DNA of 64,000 bases, from NCBI GenBank assembly GCA_958439425.1, contig CAUBVH010000010.1, positions 1 to 64,000 on the forward strand, in the 5' to 3' direction. Under the pieces are notes generated by a model, which did not search any database, was not told where the DNA came from, and saw nothing but the letters and a program-made list of their open reading frames with translations. This document shows positions 1 to 8,267 of the stretch, piece after piece. The position numbers and the translations under genes were made by a program. The stretch's first letter is position 1. Each line of letters begins with the position of its first letter. This stretch comes from an uncultured Collinsella sp. (GTDB taxonomy: Bacteria > Actinomycetota > Coriobacteriia > Coriobacteriales > Coriobacteriaceae).

Positions 1-684
1 CGTCGCCTGGTCGAGATGCCCACGGCCGCGCCCGATTTTCGCATCTTCTGGGACAACGCCTACTGCGTGCACGACCTGTACGACGAGACCGACGAGCTCG
101 CAAACATCTTTGACCTCGCTCGCGCGGCGGGCACCGAGGACCGTGTGGTGGCCTTTGCCTCGACGTCCAAGATCACCTTCCCGGGCGCCGGCATCGGCTT
201 TATCGGTGCGAGCCCCGCGGTTATCGCGGAGTTCTCCAAGCGCCTGAAGGCTGGCCTCATCAGCGCCGACAAGCTCAACCAGCTGCGTCACGTGCGCTTC
301 CTTCCCACCATCGAGGCGGTTAAGGAGCACATGAAAAAGCATGCCGAGTTCCTGCGCCCGCGCTTTGAGGCCGTCGAGCGCAAGCTCACCGAGGGCCTGG
401 GCGACACGGGCTGCGCCACCTGGACGCACCCCCGCGGCGGCTACTTTGTAAGCTTCGATGGTCCCGAGGGCTCGGCCCAAAAGGTCGCCGCGCTTTGCGC
501 CGACCTGGGCGTCAAGCTCACGCCGGCCGGTGCCACTTGGCCCTATGGCAAGGACCCGCGCGACACCAACATCCGCATCGCGCCGAGCTATCCCACGGTC
601 GAGGACCTGGAGGCCGCGCTCGATGTGCTGGTGCTGGCCGTTAAGCTTGTCGCTGCCGAGCTTGCGCGTGCCGAGCGCGCCTAA
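1..684 (+). CDS. Aminotransferase, class I/II PLP-dependent (C-terminal part)
   Basis: The gene enters from the left edge, so the N-terminal domain and start are missing. The frame is open from base 1 to a TAA at 682-684. The visible 227 residues contain the PLP-domain signature FASTSKITFPGAG, whose lysine should form the Schiff base with pyridoxal phosphate, then a C-terminal small domain with HPRGGYFVSFD and IRIAPSYP. This pattern fits the Ic subgroup of aspartate aminotransferases (Aminotran_MocR, PF12897), which transfer amino groups between aspartate and 2-oxoglutarate in the cytoplasm. Family membership is firm; the exact substrate is inferred. It is followed 66 bases later by an unrelated STAS gene. 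Confidence 0.85.
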   Translation, partial: RRLVEMPTAAPDFRIFWDNAYCVHDLYDETDELANIFDLARAAGTEDRVVAFASTSKITFPGAGIGFIGASPAVIAEFSKRLKAGLISADKLNQLRHVRFLPTIEAVKEHMKKHAEFLRPRFEAVERKLTEGLGDTGCATWTHPRGGYFVSFDGPEGSAQKVAALCADLGVKLTPAGATWPYGKDPRDTNIRIAPSYPTVEDLEAALDVLVLAVKLVAAELARAERA

Positions 685-750
685 CGCGTAGGGCCCCGCA
701 AGTCCGCGCCTAGTACTATCCGCACTTTCGATACGTAAAGGAGCGTATAC

Positions 751-1065
751 ATGGATTTGGGTATTTCCACAAACCCCACGCCAGAGCTCTACACCATTAA
801 GGTGACCGGTGAGATCGATATCTCTAACGCCGATAGCCTGCGCAATGCCATCGACCTGGCGCTCGAGCAGCCCACTGAGGCCGTTGAGCTCGATTTTGCC
901 CAGGTGAGCTACATCGATTCGACGGGCATTGGCGTGCTTGTGGGCGCCGCACACCACGCAGCTGATCATGGTAAGCGTTTTAGCTGCGTCAACGTGCAGC
1001 CCCCGGTGATGCGCGTGGTTCAGCTGTTGGGCGTCGACCAGGAGATTTCGATCACCGCTGCATAA
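751..1065 (+). CDS. STAS-domain protein, anti-sigma factor antagonist-like
   Basis: A 104-residue single-domain protein that matches the usual length of SpoIIAA/RsbV-type antagonists. The hallmark loop DSTGIGVLVGA sits near residues 56-66 and contains the serine that partner kinases phosphorylate in this family. Such proteins bind an anti-sigma kinase when unphosphorylated and so free a sigma factor. No partner kinase or sigma factor is next to it here, so its partner is unknown. An AAGGAG ribosome site lies just upstream of the ATG. A stand-alone STAS protein could also work in another partner-switching pathway. Confidence 0.8.
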   Translation: MDLGISTNPTPELYTIKVTGEIDISNADSLRNAIDLALEQPTEAVELDFAQVSYIDSTGIGVLVGAAHHAADHGKRFSCVNVQPPVMRVVQLLGVDQEISITAA

Positions 1066-1109
1066 TCTTTGCCCCCAAAAGGGCGTGCCGTTTGGCATAT
1101 GTTTGTGAT

Positions 1110-1137
1110 GCGCTCGGACGTTTTGGCGTCCGGGCGC
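1110..1137 (+). terminator. Stem-loop after the STAS gene
   Basis: An 11-bp stem (GCGCTCGGACG with CGTCCGGGCGC, one G-T pair) surrounds a TTTTGG loop. There is no clear T-run after it, so it is only a weak candidate terminator between the STAS gene and the tat genes. Confidence 0.35.
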
Positions 1138-1218
1138 TATACTTGACCGAATGAATAGACGAGTTCCGGCCGAATGGCGCGGTGCGGGCTCGAATCACAT
1201 CGAGCCTTGGAGGTATGT

Positions 1219-1812
1219 GTGTTTGGTATTGGAGAAGGTGAGCTGGCAATCATCGTGGTCTTCGGCTTTTTGCTGTTTGGCCCGGATAAGCTCCCGCAGA
1301 TGGGCCGTACGATCGGCCGTGCCATCCGTCAGTTCCGCGAGACGCAGGAAAAGATGACGGCGGTTGTCCAGTCCGAGATCATCGATCCGGTGAGCGAGGC
1401 CGCTTCGGCTCCGGTCAAGCCCAAGAAGGCTGCCGTCGATGACGATTCCGATGCGGACGAGGATGCCGCCGAGACGGTAGCGCCCGCCAAGAAGGAGACC
1501 TTTGCCGAGCGTCGTGCCCGCCTTGCTGCCGAGAAGGCCGCGAGCGAGGCTGCCGCCGAGGGCGAGGGTGCTGCTGAGGAGTCCGAGGCCGCTGCCGCCG
1601 AGGCCGAGCCTGCCGCTGCCGCCGAGCCTGCCGTCGAGCCCGAGCCTGCTGCAGAGCCCGAGCCCGAGCCGGCAGAGCCCACGACGGCTGACCTCTACGC
1701 CCGTCGTCCCCGCAAGCGCAAGGCCGTCGTCGACCAGCTCGCTCGCGAGCTCGAGGCCGAGGACGCTGCCGAGACTGCTGCCGCCGACGCCCCGAAGGGA
1801 GGCGATGAGTAA
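1219..1812 (+). CDS. tatA: Sec-independent translocase subunit TatA/TatB
   Basis: Encodes a Tat pore subunit for export of folded, often cofactor-carrying proteins. The GTG at 1219 is preferred over an upstream ATG at 1174 because a GGAGG (1209-1213) lies five bases before it and the product then starts with the family pattern VFGIGEGELAII. One N-terminal membrane helix (about residues 5-20) is followed by the FGPDKLP hinge and an amphipathic helix. The remaining 130 or so residues are very rich in Ala and Glu, longer than in most TatA/B proteins. Only one TatA/B gene precedes tatC here, so it may serve both roles; TatA versus TatB cannot be settled. Its stop overlaps the tatC start (TAATG). 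Confidence 0.85.
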   Translation: MFGIGEGELAIIVVFGFLLFGPDKLPQMGRTIGRAIRQFRETQEKMTAVVQSEIIDPVSEAASAPVKPKKAAVDDDSDADEDAAETVAPAKKETFAERRARLAAEKAASEAAAEGEGAAEESEAAAAEAEPAAAAEPAVEPEPAAEPEPEPAEPTTADLYARRPRKRKAVVDQLARELEAEDAAETAAADAPKGGDE

Positions 1813-2603
1813 TGCCTATCGGACCTGCTCGTATGCCGCTCTTCGATCACTTGGGAGAGCTCCGTCGCCGCCTGACCATCGTGGTCGTGTCGGTGTTTGC
1901 CGCCGCCATCGTGCTGTACTTTGCCACGCCCGTGGTGCTCGATATCCTGGAAGACCCCATCCGCTCGTTTGTGCCGGACGGTAAGTTCTACATCACCACC
2001 ACACTCGGCGGCTTTGGCCTGCGCTTCTCGCTGGCCATCAAGATGGCCGTGGTCATGTGCACGCCCATGATCATCTGGCAGATCCTGGCATTTTTCCTGC
2101 CGGCGCTGCGCCCCAACGAGCGCAAGTGGGTCGTGCCCACGGTGCTCGCCTCGACGGTGCTGTTCTTCCTGGGTGCCATCTTCTGCTATTTCATCATCAT
2201 CCCGGCGGGCTTTGAGTGGCTCATCGGCGAGACCTCGGCCGTCGCTACGGCGCTGCCCGACCTGGAGAACTACGTCAACATGGAGCTGCTCTTTATGATC
2301 GGCTTTGGTGTGGCGTTTGAGCTGCCGCTCATCATCTTCTATCTGTCCGTCTTTCACATCGTGTCCTATGCGGCCTTCCGCAGCGCCTGGCGCTACGTGT
2401 ACGTAGGCCTGCTTGTGGGCTCGGCTGTGATTACGCCCGACGGCTCGCCCGTTACGCTGGGTCTCATGTATGGCGCCCTGCTCTCGCTCTACGAGATTTC
2501 GCTCGCCATTGCTCGCGTGGTCATTACCGCGCGCGAGGGCAAGGAGGGCCTGTTCGTGAGCCGTCTGGACCTGTTCTCGGACGACGAGGACGACGAGGAG
2601 TAA
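1812..2603 (+). CDS. tatC: Sec-independent protein translocase TatC
   Basis: A 263-residue polytopic membrane protein, normal for TatC, the twin-arginine signal receptor. The N-terminus has the family pattern PLFDHLGELRRRL, followed by about six membrane spans and the conserved proline-rich segment with FFLPALRPNERKW between them. It overlaps the upstream tatA gene by one base, indicating translational coupling. The C-terminal tail is acidic (DDEDDEE). The hydrogenase-maturation gene hypA follows six bases later; Tat often exports nickel hydrogenases, so the grouping makes functional sense, though no hydrogenase structural gene is in the window. Confidence 0.95.
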   Translation: MPIGPARMPLFDHLGELRRRLTIVVVSVFAAAIVLYFATPVVLDILEDPIRSFVPDGKFYITTTLGGFGLRFSLAIKMAVVMCTPMIIWQILAFFLPALRPNERKWVVPTVLASTVLFFLGAIFCYFIIIPAGFEWLIGETSAVATALPDLENYVNMELLFMIGFGVAFELPLIIFYLSVFHIVSYAAFRSAWRYVYVGLLVGSAVITPDGSPVTLGLMYGALLSLYEISLAIARVVITAREGKEGLFVSRLDLFSDDEDDEE

Positions 2604-2609
2604 ATCGGT

Positions 2610-2966
2610 ATGCACGAGGTTGGCATTGTCAACGGCATACTCGATACAGTGATTCGCGCGGCGCGTGGGGCGGGGGCCTCGCGCGCCGTTTTGGTAACGC
2701 TGCGTATCGGGGATATGACCGAGGTCGTGCGCGAGGCGCTTGACTTTGCGTGGGAGACGTTTCGCGACGAGGACTCGCTCACGCGCGGCTGCGAGCTTGC
2801 CGTGGAGGAAGTCCATCCACAAAGCGAGTGTCTGGACTGCGGTGAGGTCTTTGAGCACGACCGTTTCCATTGCCGTTGTCCCCAATGTGGCGGTGCCAAC
2901 GTGCGTCTGCTGCATGGCCGCGAACTCGACATCGCAAGTATCGAGATCGAGACCCCCGACGATTAG
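2610..2966 (+). CDS. hypA: Hydrogenase maturation nickel metallochaperone HypA
   Basis: A 118-residue HypA/HybF protein that delivers nickel to [NiFe]-hydrogenase precursors, and in some bacteria to urease. The N-terminus MHE supplies the nickel-binding His2. The zinc site is visible as C74-x2-C77 and C90-x2-C93, with an extra cysteine at 88. It is co-directional with tatC (six bases upstream) and hypB (55 bases downstream), and HypA and HypB act together. No hydrogenase subunits or hypCDEF lie in this window, so they must be elsewhere if the pathway is complete. Confidence 0.93.
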   Translation: MHEVGIVNGILDTVIRAARGAGASRAVLVTLRIGDMTEVVREALDFAWETFRDEDSLTRGCELAVEEVHPQSECLDCGEVFEHDRFHCRCPQCGGANVRLLHGRELDIASIEIETPDD

Positions 2967-3021
2967 CACGCTCGCCATCTAGCGATGGGGTATAAAAGGG
3001 CCAAAGTAAGGAGCGCTAAGT

Positions 3022-3705
3022 ATGGCCGAGAAAACGATTGATATCGCGTCGCCGATTCTGTCGCGCAACGAGCGCCTGGCAGATCAGCTGCGTCAGCGGT
3101 TTGAGCAGACGAACACTTACGTGATCAATGTGCTGTCGAGCCCTGGCTCGGGTAAGACCACCACGATTCTGGGCACCAACGAGCGCTTGCGTGACAAAGC
3201 CAGCCTGCGCTGTGCCGTTATCGAGGGCGATATCGCCTCGGACGTCGACGCCATCACCATGAAGGAAGCCGGCATGCCCGCCATCCAGATCAACACGGGC
3301 GGCCTGTGCCACCTCGAGGGCAACATGATCATGGAGGCCGTCGACGCCTTCGACCAGGCCGTCGGTCTGGAGAACATCGACGTCATCTTTATCGAAAATG
3401 TGGGTAACCTGGTCTGCCCGGTCGACTTTGACTTGGGCGAGAACCTGTCCATCATGATCCTCTCGGTGCCCGAGGGCGACGATAAGCCCATCAAGTACCC
3501 GGGCATCTTCCAGCACGCCGGCGCGCAGCTGCTCAATAAGGTCGACGTGGCCCCGGCTTTCGATTTTGACATGGATAGGTATACTAAGACACTCGATGAC
3601 CTCAATCCGCAGGCGCCGCGGTTTGCCGTGAGCGCGCACAAGGGCGAGGGCATGGATGCCTGGTGCGATTGGCTCATCGGGCAGATTGAGCAAGCAAGGG
3701 CGTAA
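3022..3705 (+). CDS. hypB: Hydrogenase maturation GTPase HypB
   Basis: A 227-residue SIMIBI-class GTPase that drives nickel insertion with HypA. The P-loop SPGSGKTT lies at about residues 40-47. The metal-binding pair C96-H97 (in GGLCHLEG) and C132 (in NVGNLVCP) are all present, as is the NKVD guanine motif near 172-175. There is no N-terminal polyhistidine stretch, so it should not store nickel as some HypB proteins do. An AAGGAG site precedes the ATG. It belongs to the tat-hyp gene string. Confidence 0.95.
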   Translation: MAEKTIDIASPILSRNERLADQLRQRFEQTNTYVINVLSSPGSGKTTTILGTNERLRDKASLRCAVIEGDIASDVDAITMKEAGMPAIQINTGGLCHLEGNMIMEAVDAFDQAVGLENIDVIFIENVGNLVCPVDFDLGENLSIMILSVPEGDDKPIKYPGIFQHAGAQLLNKVDVAPAFDFDMDRYTKTLDDLNPQAPRFAVSAHKGEGMDAWCDWLIGQIEQARA

Positions 3706-3759
3706 GTCGGCCGCCATACGGGCGGGCGTAGCCGCAGAGATACGAGATAGGAGCCTCTT

Positions 3760-6330
3760 TTGAAGCTCATCATCGCCGAGAAAAACGACGCCGCGCGTCA
3801 GATTGCCGAGCGTCTGTCCACGGGCAAGCCCAAAAAGGACAAGGTGTACAACACCGCCATCTACCGTTTTGAGTGGAAGGGCGAGGAGTGCGTGACGATC
3901 GGCCTTGCCGGTCACATCCTTGCGCCCGATTTTTGCGACAGCGTGCTGTTCGATAAAAAGCTGGGCTGGTATTCGGTCACCGAGGACGGCGAGATGCTGC
4001 CGGCCGATATGCCCGATGGCCTGGCACGTCCGCCCTACGACACCAAGCGCAAGCCGTTTCTTGCCGATGGTATCTCCATCAAGGGCTGGAAGCTCGAGAG
4101 CCTGCCTTACCTCACCTGGGCGCCCGTCATTAAGCTGCCGGCCGAGAAGGAGCTCATCCGCTCGCTCAAGAACCTTGCCAAGAAGTCCGACAGCGTCATT
4201 ATCGCCACGGACTTCGACCGTGAGGGCGAACTGATCGGTTCGGACGCCCTCAACAAGGTGCGCGAGGTTGCGCCCGACTTGCCGGTCGCTCGCGCCCAGT
4301 ATTCTTCGTTTACCAAGGCCGAGATTACGCAGGCTTTCGATAACCTTGTCTCGCTCGACCAGAACCTGGCTGACGCTGGCGAGAGCCGTCAGCACATCGA
4401 CCTCATTTGGGGCGCGGTGCTCACGCGTTACCTGACGCTCGCCAAGTTTGGTGGATTTGGCAACGTGCGTTCCGCCGGCCGCGTGCAGACGCCGACGCTC
4501 GCCCTGGTGGTCGAGCGCGAGCGCGAGCGCATGGCGTTTGTGCCCGAGGACTATTGGCAGATTCGCGGTATGGGTGCCGCGCAGGGCGCCGCCGAGGACG
4601 ACCGTTTTAAGATCGCGCACAAGACGGCGCGTTTTACCGATAAAGATGCCGCCGAGACGGCGTACGGCCACGTTGACGGTGCCAAGACGGCAACTGTCGC
4701 CGCGGTGACCAAGCGCTCGCGCAAGCAGCAGCCGCCCACGCCGTTCGCGACGACCTCGCTGCAGGCAGCCGCCGCGGCCGAGGGCATATCGCCCGCACGC
4801 ACCATGCGCATCGCCGAGTCCCTTTACATGGCGGGCCTCATCAGCTACCCGCGTGTCGACAACACCGTGTACCCCGCGACGCTCGATCTGGGCGCCGTGG
4901 TAAGCGACCTGGCAAAGATTAACCCGGCGCTGGCGCCCGTGTGCAAAAAGGTGCTCGCCGGCCCTATGAAGCCCACGCGCGGTAAGGTCGAGACCACCGA
5001 CCACCCGCCCATCTACCCCACGGGCGAAGGCGATCCGTCCACGCTCGATGGCGGCCAGCGCAAGCTCTACGACCTCATCGCCCGCCGCTTCCTGGCAACG
5101 CTCATGGGTCCCGCGACCATCGAGAACACCAAGCTCGAGCTCGACGTCAACGGCGAGCCGTTCGTGGCTTCGGGCGACGTGCTCGTGACCCCGGGCTTCC
5201 GCGAGGCCTACCCGTATGGCCTCAAGCGCGACGAGCAGATGCCGCCGCTCGAGCAGGGCGATACGGTCGATGTGTTCGACATTAAGCTCGAGGCCAAGCA
5301 GACCGAGCCGCCCGCGCGCTACAGCCAGGGCAAGCTCGTGCAGGAGATGGAAAAGCGCGGCCTGGGCACCAAGTCCACACGCGCGAGCATCATCGAGCGC
5401 CTGTATGCCGTGCGCTACCTCAAAAACGATCCCGTGGAGCCGAGTCAGCTGGGTATCGCCATCATTGATGCGCTGTCGCAGTTTGCCCCGCGCATCACGA
5501 GCCCCGATATGACCAGCGAGCTCGACGGCGACATGACCCGCGTGGAGCGTGGCGAGGACACCGAAGAGCATGTCGTGGCGCACTCGCGCGCGCTGCTGGC
5601 CGGCGTGCTCGACGAGCTGCTCAAGCATACGCAGGAGCTGGGCGACGCCATCAGCGACGCCGTCACGGCCGATGCGCGCGTGGGCGCTTGCCCCAAGTGC
5701 GGCAAGGATCTGGTTATGAAGACGAGCGCCAAGACCCGCGGCAGCTTTATCGGCTGCATGGGCTGGCCCGACTGCGATGTGACCTATCCGGTGTCGAGCG
5801 GCGTCAAGGTGAGCCCGCTCGAGGGCGAGGCCGCCGTGTGCCCCGAGTGCGGCGCGCCGCGCATCAAGTGCCAGCCGTTCCGCCAGAAGGCCTTCGAGAT
5901 CTGCGTGAACCCCACGTGCCCCACCAACTACGAGCCCGACCTTAAGGTGGGTGAGTGCAAGGTGTGCGCCGAGGCCGGACGCCATGGCGACCTGATCGCG
6001 CACAAGAGCGAGAAGAGCGGCAAGCGCTTTATCCGCTGCACCAACTATGACGATTGTGGCGTGAGCTATCCGCTGCCGGCGCGCGGCAAGCTCGAGGCGA
6101 CGGGCGAGACCTGCCCCGAGTGCGGCGCCCCCATCGTGGTGGTCAACACGGCGCGCGGCCCGTGGCGTATCTGCGTCAACATGGACTGCCCAACCAAAGA
6201 GAAGAAGCCCGCCCGCGGCCGCAAGATCGCGACCAAGGCGAGCACGGCGAAGAAGACGACCGCTGCGAAAAAGTCGACGGCGAAAAAGACGACGGCCAAG
6301 AAGACCGCCGCGAAAAAAGCCGACAAGTAA
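3760..6330 (+). CDS. topA: Type IA DNA topoisomerase I
   Basis: An 856-residue enzyme that relaxes negative supercoils by cutting one strand. It begins with TTG at 3760 after an AGGAG site. The N-terminal TOPRIM fold ends in the metal motif DFDREGE near residues 149-155. The catalytic tyrosine is Y363 in LISYPRVDN. From about residue 644 there are several four-cysteine zinc modules (CPKCGKD, CPECGAP, CKVC, CPECGAPI), and the last 30 residues are a Lys/Ala/Thr tail typical of DNA-contacting actinobacterial topoisomerase ends. The zinc ribbons and tail indicate a main cellular topoisomerase I, not a plasmid or TopB type. Confidence 0.95.
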   Translation: MKLIIAEKNDAARQIAERLSTGKPKKDKVYNTAIYRFEWKGEECVTIGLAGHILAPDFCDSVLFDKKLGWYSVTEDGEMLPADMPDGLARPPYDTKRKPFLADGISIKGWKLESLPYLTWAPVIKLPAEKELIRSLKNLAKKSDSVIIATDFDREGELIGSDALNKVREVAPDLPVARAQYSSFTKAEITQAFDNLVSLDQNLADAGESRQHIDLIWGAVLTRYLTLAKFGGFGNVRSAGRVQTPTLALVVERERERMAFVPEDYWQIRGMGAAQGAAEDDRFKIAHKTARFTDKDAAETAYGHVDGAKTATVAAVTKRSRKQQPPTPFATTSLQAAAAAEGISPARTMRIAESLYMAGLISYPRVDNTVYPATLDLGAVVSDLAKINPALAPVCKKVLAGPMKPTRGKVETTDHPPIYPTGEGDPSTLDGGQRKLYDLIARRFLATLMGPATIENTKLELDVNGEPFVASGDVLVTPGFREAYPYGLKRDEQMPPLEQGDTVDVFDIKLEAKQTEPPARYSQGKLVQEMEKRGLGTKSTRASIIERLYAVRYLKNDPVEPSQLGIAIIDALSQFAPRITSPDMTSELDGDMTRVERGEDTEEHVVAHSRALLAGVLDELLKHTQELGDAISDAVTADARVGACPKCGKDLVMKTSAKTRGSFIGCMGWPDCDVTYPVSSGVKVSPLEGEAAVCPECGAPRIKCQPFRQKAFEICVNPTCPTNYEPDLKVGECKVCAEAGRHGDLIAHKSEKSGKRFIRCTNYDDCGVSYPLPARGKLEATGETCPECGAPIVVVNTARGPWRICVNMDCPTKEKKPARGRKIATKASTAKKTTAAKKSTAKKTTAKKTAAKKADK

Positions 6331-6339
6331 AATCCAGCA

Positions 6340-6369
6340 CGTTAGAACGTCCCCAATGACTAGGGAACG
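6340..6369. repeat. Dispersed palindromic repeat, family A (copy 1)
   Basis: The stretch between topA and the convergent zinc-ribbon gene carries AGAACGTCCCCAATGACTAG, shared with four other intergenic places in this window (near 7441, 34450, 35984 and 53773). Arms CGTT and AACG flank it. It looks like a REP-type intergenic element. Confidence 0.55.
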
Positions 6370-6377
6370 ACAAAGCG

Positions 6378-7376
6378 CTAGTTCACTTCGACGGGTTTGG
6401 CGCCGGGATAGCGCTCCTCAAAGTCTAGGCGGTACTTATTGTCATTGGTGCCCGCCACGTTGTCGCGTGCCAGCGGCGCCACGATTTCGTCCTTATGGTC
6501 CGCGGGCTTTGCGTACTTTAGGCTGATCTCCCAAGCATCGCAGATCGCGTCGATGCGGTGATCAAGATCGTCATACAGGGCAATGATGTCTTTCCAAGAG
6601 CTGTAGTTCTTGGAGCTCATGGGGACGTCCAGGTCCTCGACGATATCGTAATACTGCTCGATGGTGTCCTCCGTGCGCTCGGCGACGTCGGCGAGGTTTT
6701 GACGGGTGGTGCGATCCTCTTCCAGATAGCTGCCGTTGAAGACCTGCGCGCAGGCGCGGACCTCGTTATCGAGATCTTCGAGCAGGTCATAGTATTCGCT
6801 CAGGCGGCGGTAGAGGTTTTTCTCGGAGAGGGTTGCCTCGCCGCCGGCTTCGTCCTCGTCATCGTCATCATCGTCGTAAAGGCTATTGGGGTCGCCGAGA
6901 GGCTTAAGGTCATCGGCGTCATCATCGTGGTGTAGCTTGGTAACCTCGGCGGTCGTCTGCGTGGCGGCGTTGTCGAAAGGCTTGATCACAAAGAAAATGA
7001 CCAGCGCGATGATAATCGCCACCAGCACAACGATAACGGCGATAAGCGGCCCGGTAGCGCTCTTTTTGGGAGCGGGGCCCTGTGGCGAATCGGGCGCGTA
7101 TGCAGAGGCCGGTCGCTGTTGGGCTGAGGTGCCCGTGACGGGTATGCGCTGCGTCGTTTCGACCGCCGCGGAGTCGGCCGCAGGGCCGGCGGCGGGGTCG
7201 GGACGATAGGCAAGGGGGTCGTCCGATTTGGTTTGCGGCGTATCGAGGGAGCCGGTCTGCTCAAACGCGGGCTGGCTACTGCTCGCGGCTGTTTGCTCAA
7301 CGGGTGCACCGCACGAGGTGCAGAACTTGGCATCATCTTCAAGACGCTTGCCACACGAGGCGCAATACCGAGACAT
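6378..7376 (-). CDS. Zinc-ribbon membrane-anchored protein of unknown function
   Basis: A 332-residue protein beginning MSRYCASCGK. The start at 7376 is chosen over one 18 bases upstream because a GGAG site (in AAAGGAGTGGCA) is well spaced for it. Residues 5-22 form a zinc ribbon (C5, C8, C19, C22). A Pro/Ala/Thr-rich linker follows, then one membrane helix at about 119-140 and a strongly acidic segment with an Asp run. The outer part is alpha-helical and charged, with no catalytic motif recognised. Such zinc-ribbon/TM proteins are common in Coriobacteriia and Firmicutes and mostly uncharacterised. It stands alone, convergent with topA. Confidence 0.75.
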   Translation of the reverse strand: MSRYCASCGKRLEDDAKFCTSCGAPVEQTAASSSQPAFEQTGSLDTPQTKSDDPLAYRPDPAAGPAADSAAVETTQRIPVTGTSAQQRPASAYAPDSPQGPAPKKSATGPLIAVIVVLVAIIIALVIFFVIKPFDNAATQTTAEVTKLHHDDDADDLKPLGDPNSLYDDDDDDEDEAGGEATLSEKNLYRRLSEYYDLLEDLDNEVRACAQVFNGSYLEEDRTTRQNLADVAERTEDTIEQYYDIVEDLDVPMSSKNYSSWKDIIALYDDLDHRIDAICDAWEISLKYAKPADHKDEIVAPLARDNVAGTNDNKYRLDFEERYPGAKPVEVN

Positions 7377-7440
7377 TGCCACTCCTTTCGCCACATTTCA
7401 ATGCAATACGACGATTATACCCACCGCCCAAAAAAGCCAG

Positions 7441-7506
7441 CAGTTAGGGACGTTCCTTTTCGGCCGGCAGTTTAGGAACGTCCCTAACTGTCGGCTAGTC
7501 GTTGGG
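7441..7506. repeat. Dispersed palindromic repeat, family A (copy 2, perfect hairpin)
   Basis: A perfect 16-bp inverted repeat: CAGTTAGGGACGTTCC at 7441-7456 and its complement at 7475-7490, followed by GGCTAGTCGTTGGGG. The GGGACGTTC and TAGTCGTTGGGG blocks are the family A signature. It lies between the divergent zinc-ribbon gene and tmk and may also affect transcription. Confidence 0.6.
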
Positions 7507-7582
7507 GCGCGCCTGCCCCTGGGGTATCATGACTTGGTTGATATATCTGCATTTACGCGCTTTGTAGGAAGGGGCTGCGCCC

Positions 7583-8266
7583 ATGGCTTTTGAGCCCGCT
7601 CGACATAGCTTCATCACGCTCGAGGGCGTCGACGGTGCCGGCAAGTCTACGCAGGCGCGTCTGCTTGCCCGCGCGCTCGACCTTGCCGGCCACCAGGTTG
7701 TGAGCCTGCGCGAGCCGGGTGGCACCGCCATCAGCGAAAAGATTCGCGCCCTGCTGCTCGACCCCGCCAACACGGCGATGGGCGACACCTGCGAGCTGCT
7801 GCTGTACGAGGCCGCTCGTGCCCAGTTGGTGCACGAGGTCATAGCCCCCGCCCTTGCGGCCGGCAAGGTGGTCCTGTGCGACCGCTTCTACGATTCCACG
7901 ACCTGCTACCAGGCGTTTGCCGACGGCCTCGACCGCCAGATGGTGCGCGATGCCAACGACCTCGCCGTCGCGGGAACGCACCCGGCGCTCACGCTCGTCT
8001 ACCACATCACGCCCGAGCAGGCGGCGCTGCGCATGGCCGCCCGTGGCGCGGCAGATCGCATGGAGGCAAAGGGTATGGCGTTTCAAGAGCGTGTTTACCA
8101 GGGATTTTGCAGCATTGCTGCCGAGGAGCCGAGCCGCGTAAAGCTTATCGATGCCACCGCACCCATCGAGGAAGTCTTCGCAAAGACGGTTAAGCAGGTT
8201 CGGGCGCATGGTCTTGATATTCCCCAAGACGCCGTCGCCGCCGCGCTTGCCCAGGAGGCCGAGTAA
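7583..8266 (+). CDS. tmk: Thymidylate kinase
   Basis: A 227-residue dTMP kinase that makes dTDP for DNA synthesis. The P-loop GVDGAGKST lies at residues 15-23, the DR(F/Y) substrate motif is in LCDRFYDSTT, and the lid region contains RGAADRMEAKG. An AAGG site precedes the ATG. It is followed by holB after a single base, and then by ricT, the common Gram-positive order tmk-holB-ricT. Function and start are well supported. Confidence 0.96.
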   Translation: MAFEPARHSFITLEGVDGAGKSTQARLLARALDLAGHQVVSLREPGGTAISEKIRALLLDPANTAMGDTCELLLYEAARAQLVHEVIAPALAAGKVVLCDRFYDSTTCYQAFADGLDRQMVRDANDLAVAGTHPALTLVYHITPEQAALRMAARGAADRMEAKGMAFQERVYQGFCSIAAEEPSRVKLIDATAPIEEVFAKTVKQVRAHGLDIPQDAVAAALAQEAE

Positions 8267-8267
8267 C

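Noticed and set aside
1695..2978. A 427-codon minus-strand frame opposite tatA/tatC/hypA
   Set aside because: No domain, very rich in His/Gly/Asp, opposite three confident genes.
3016..6003. A 995-codon open frame on the minus strand across hypB and topA
   Set aside because: It lies exactly opposite two well supported genes and has repetitive His/Arg/Gly/Leu content typical of GC-rich antisense frames.
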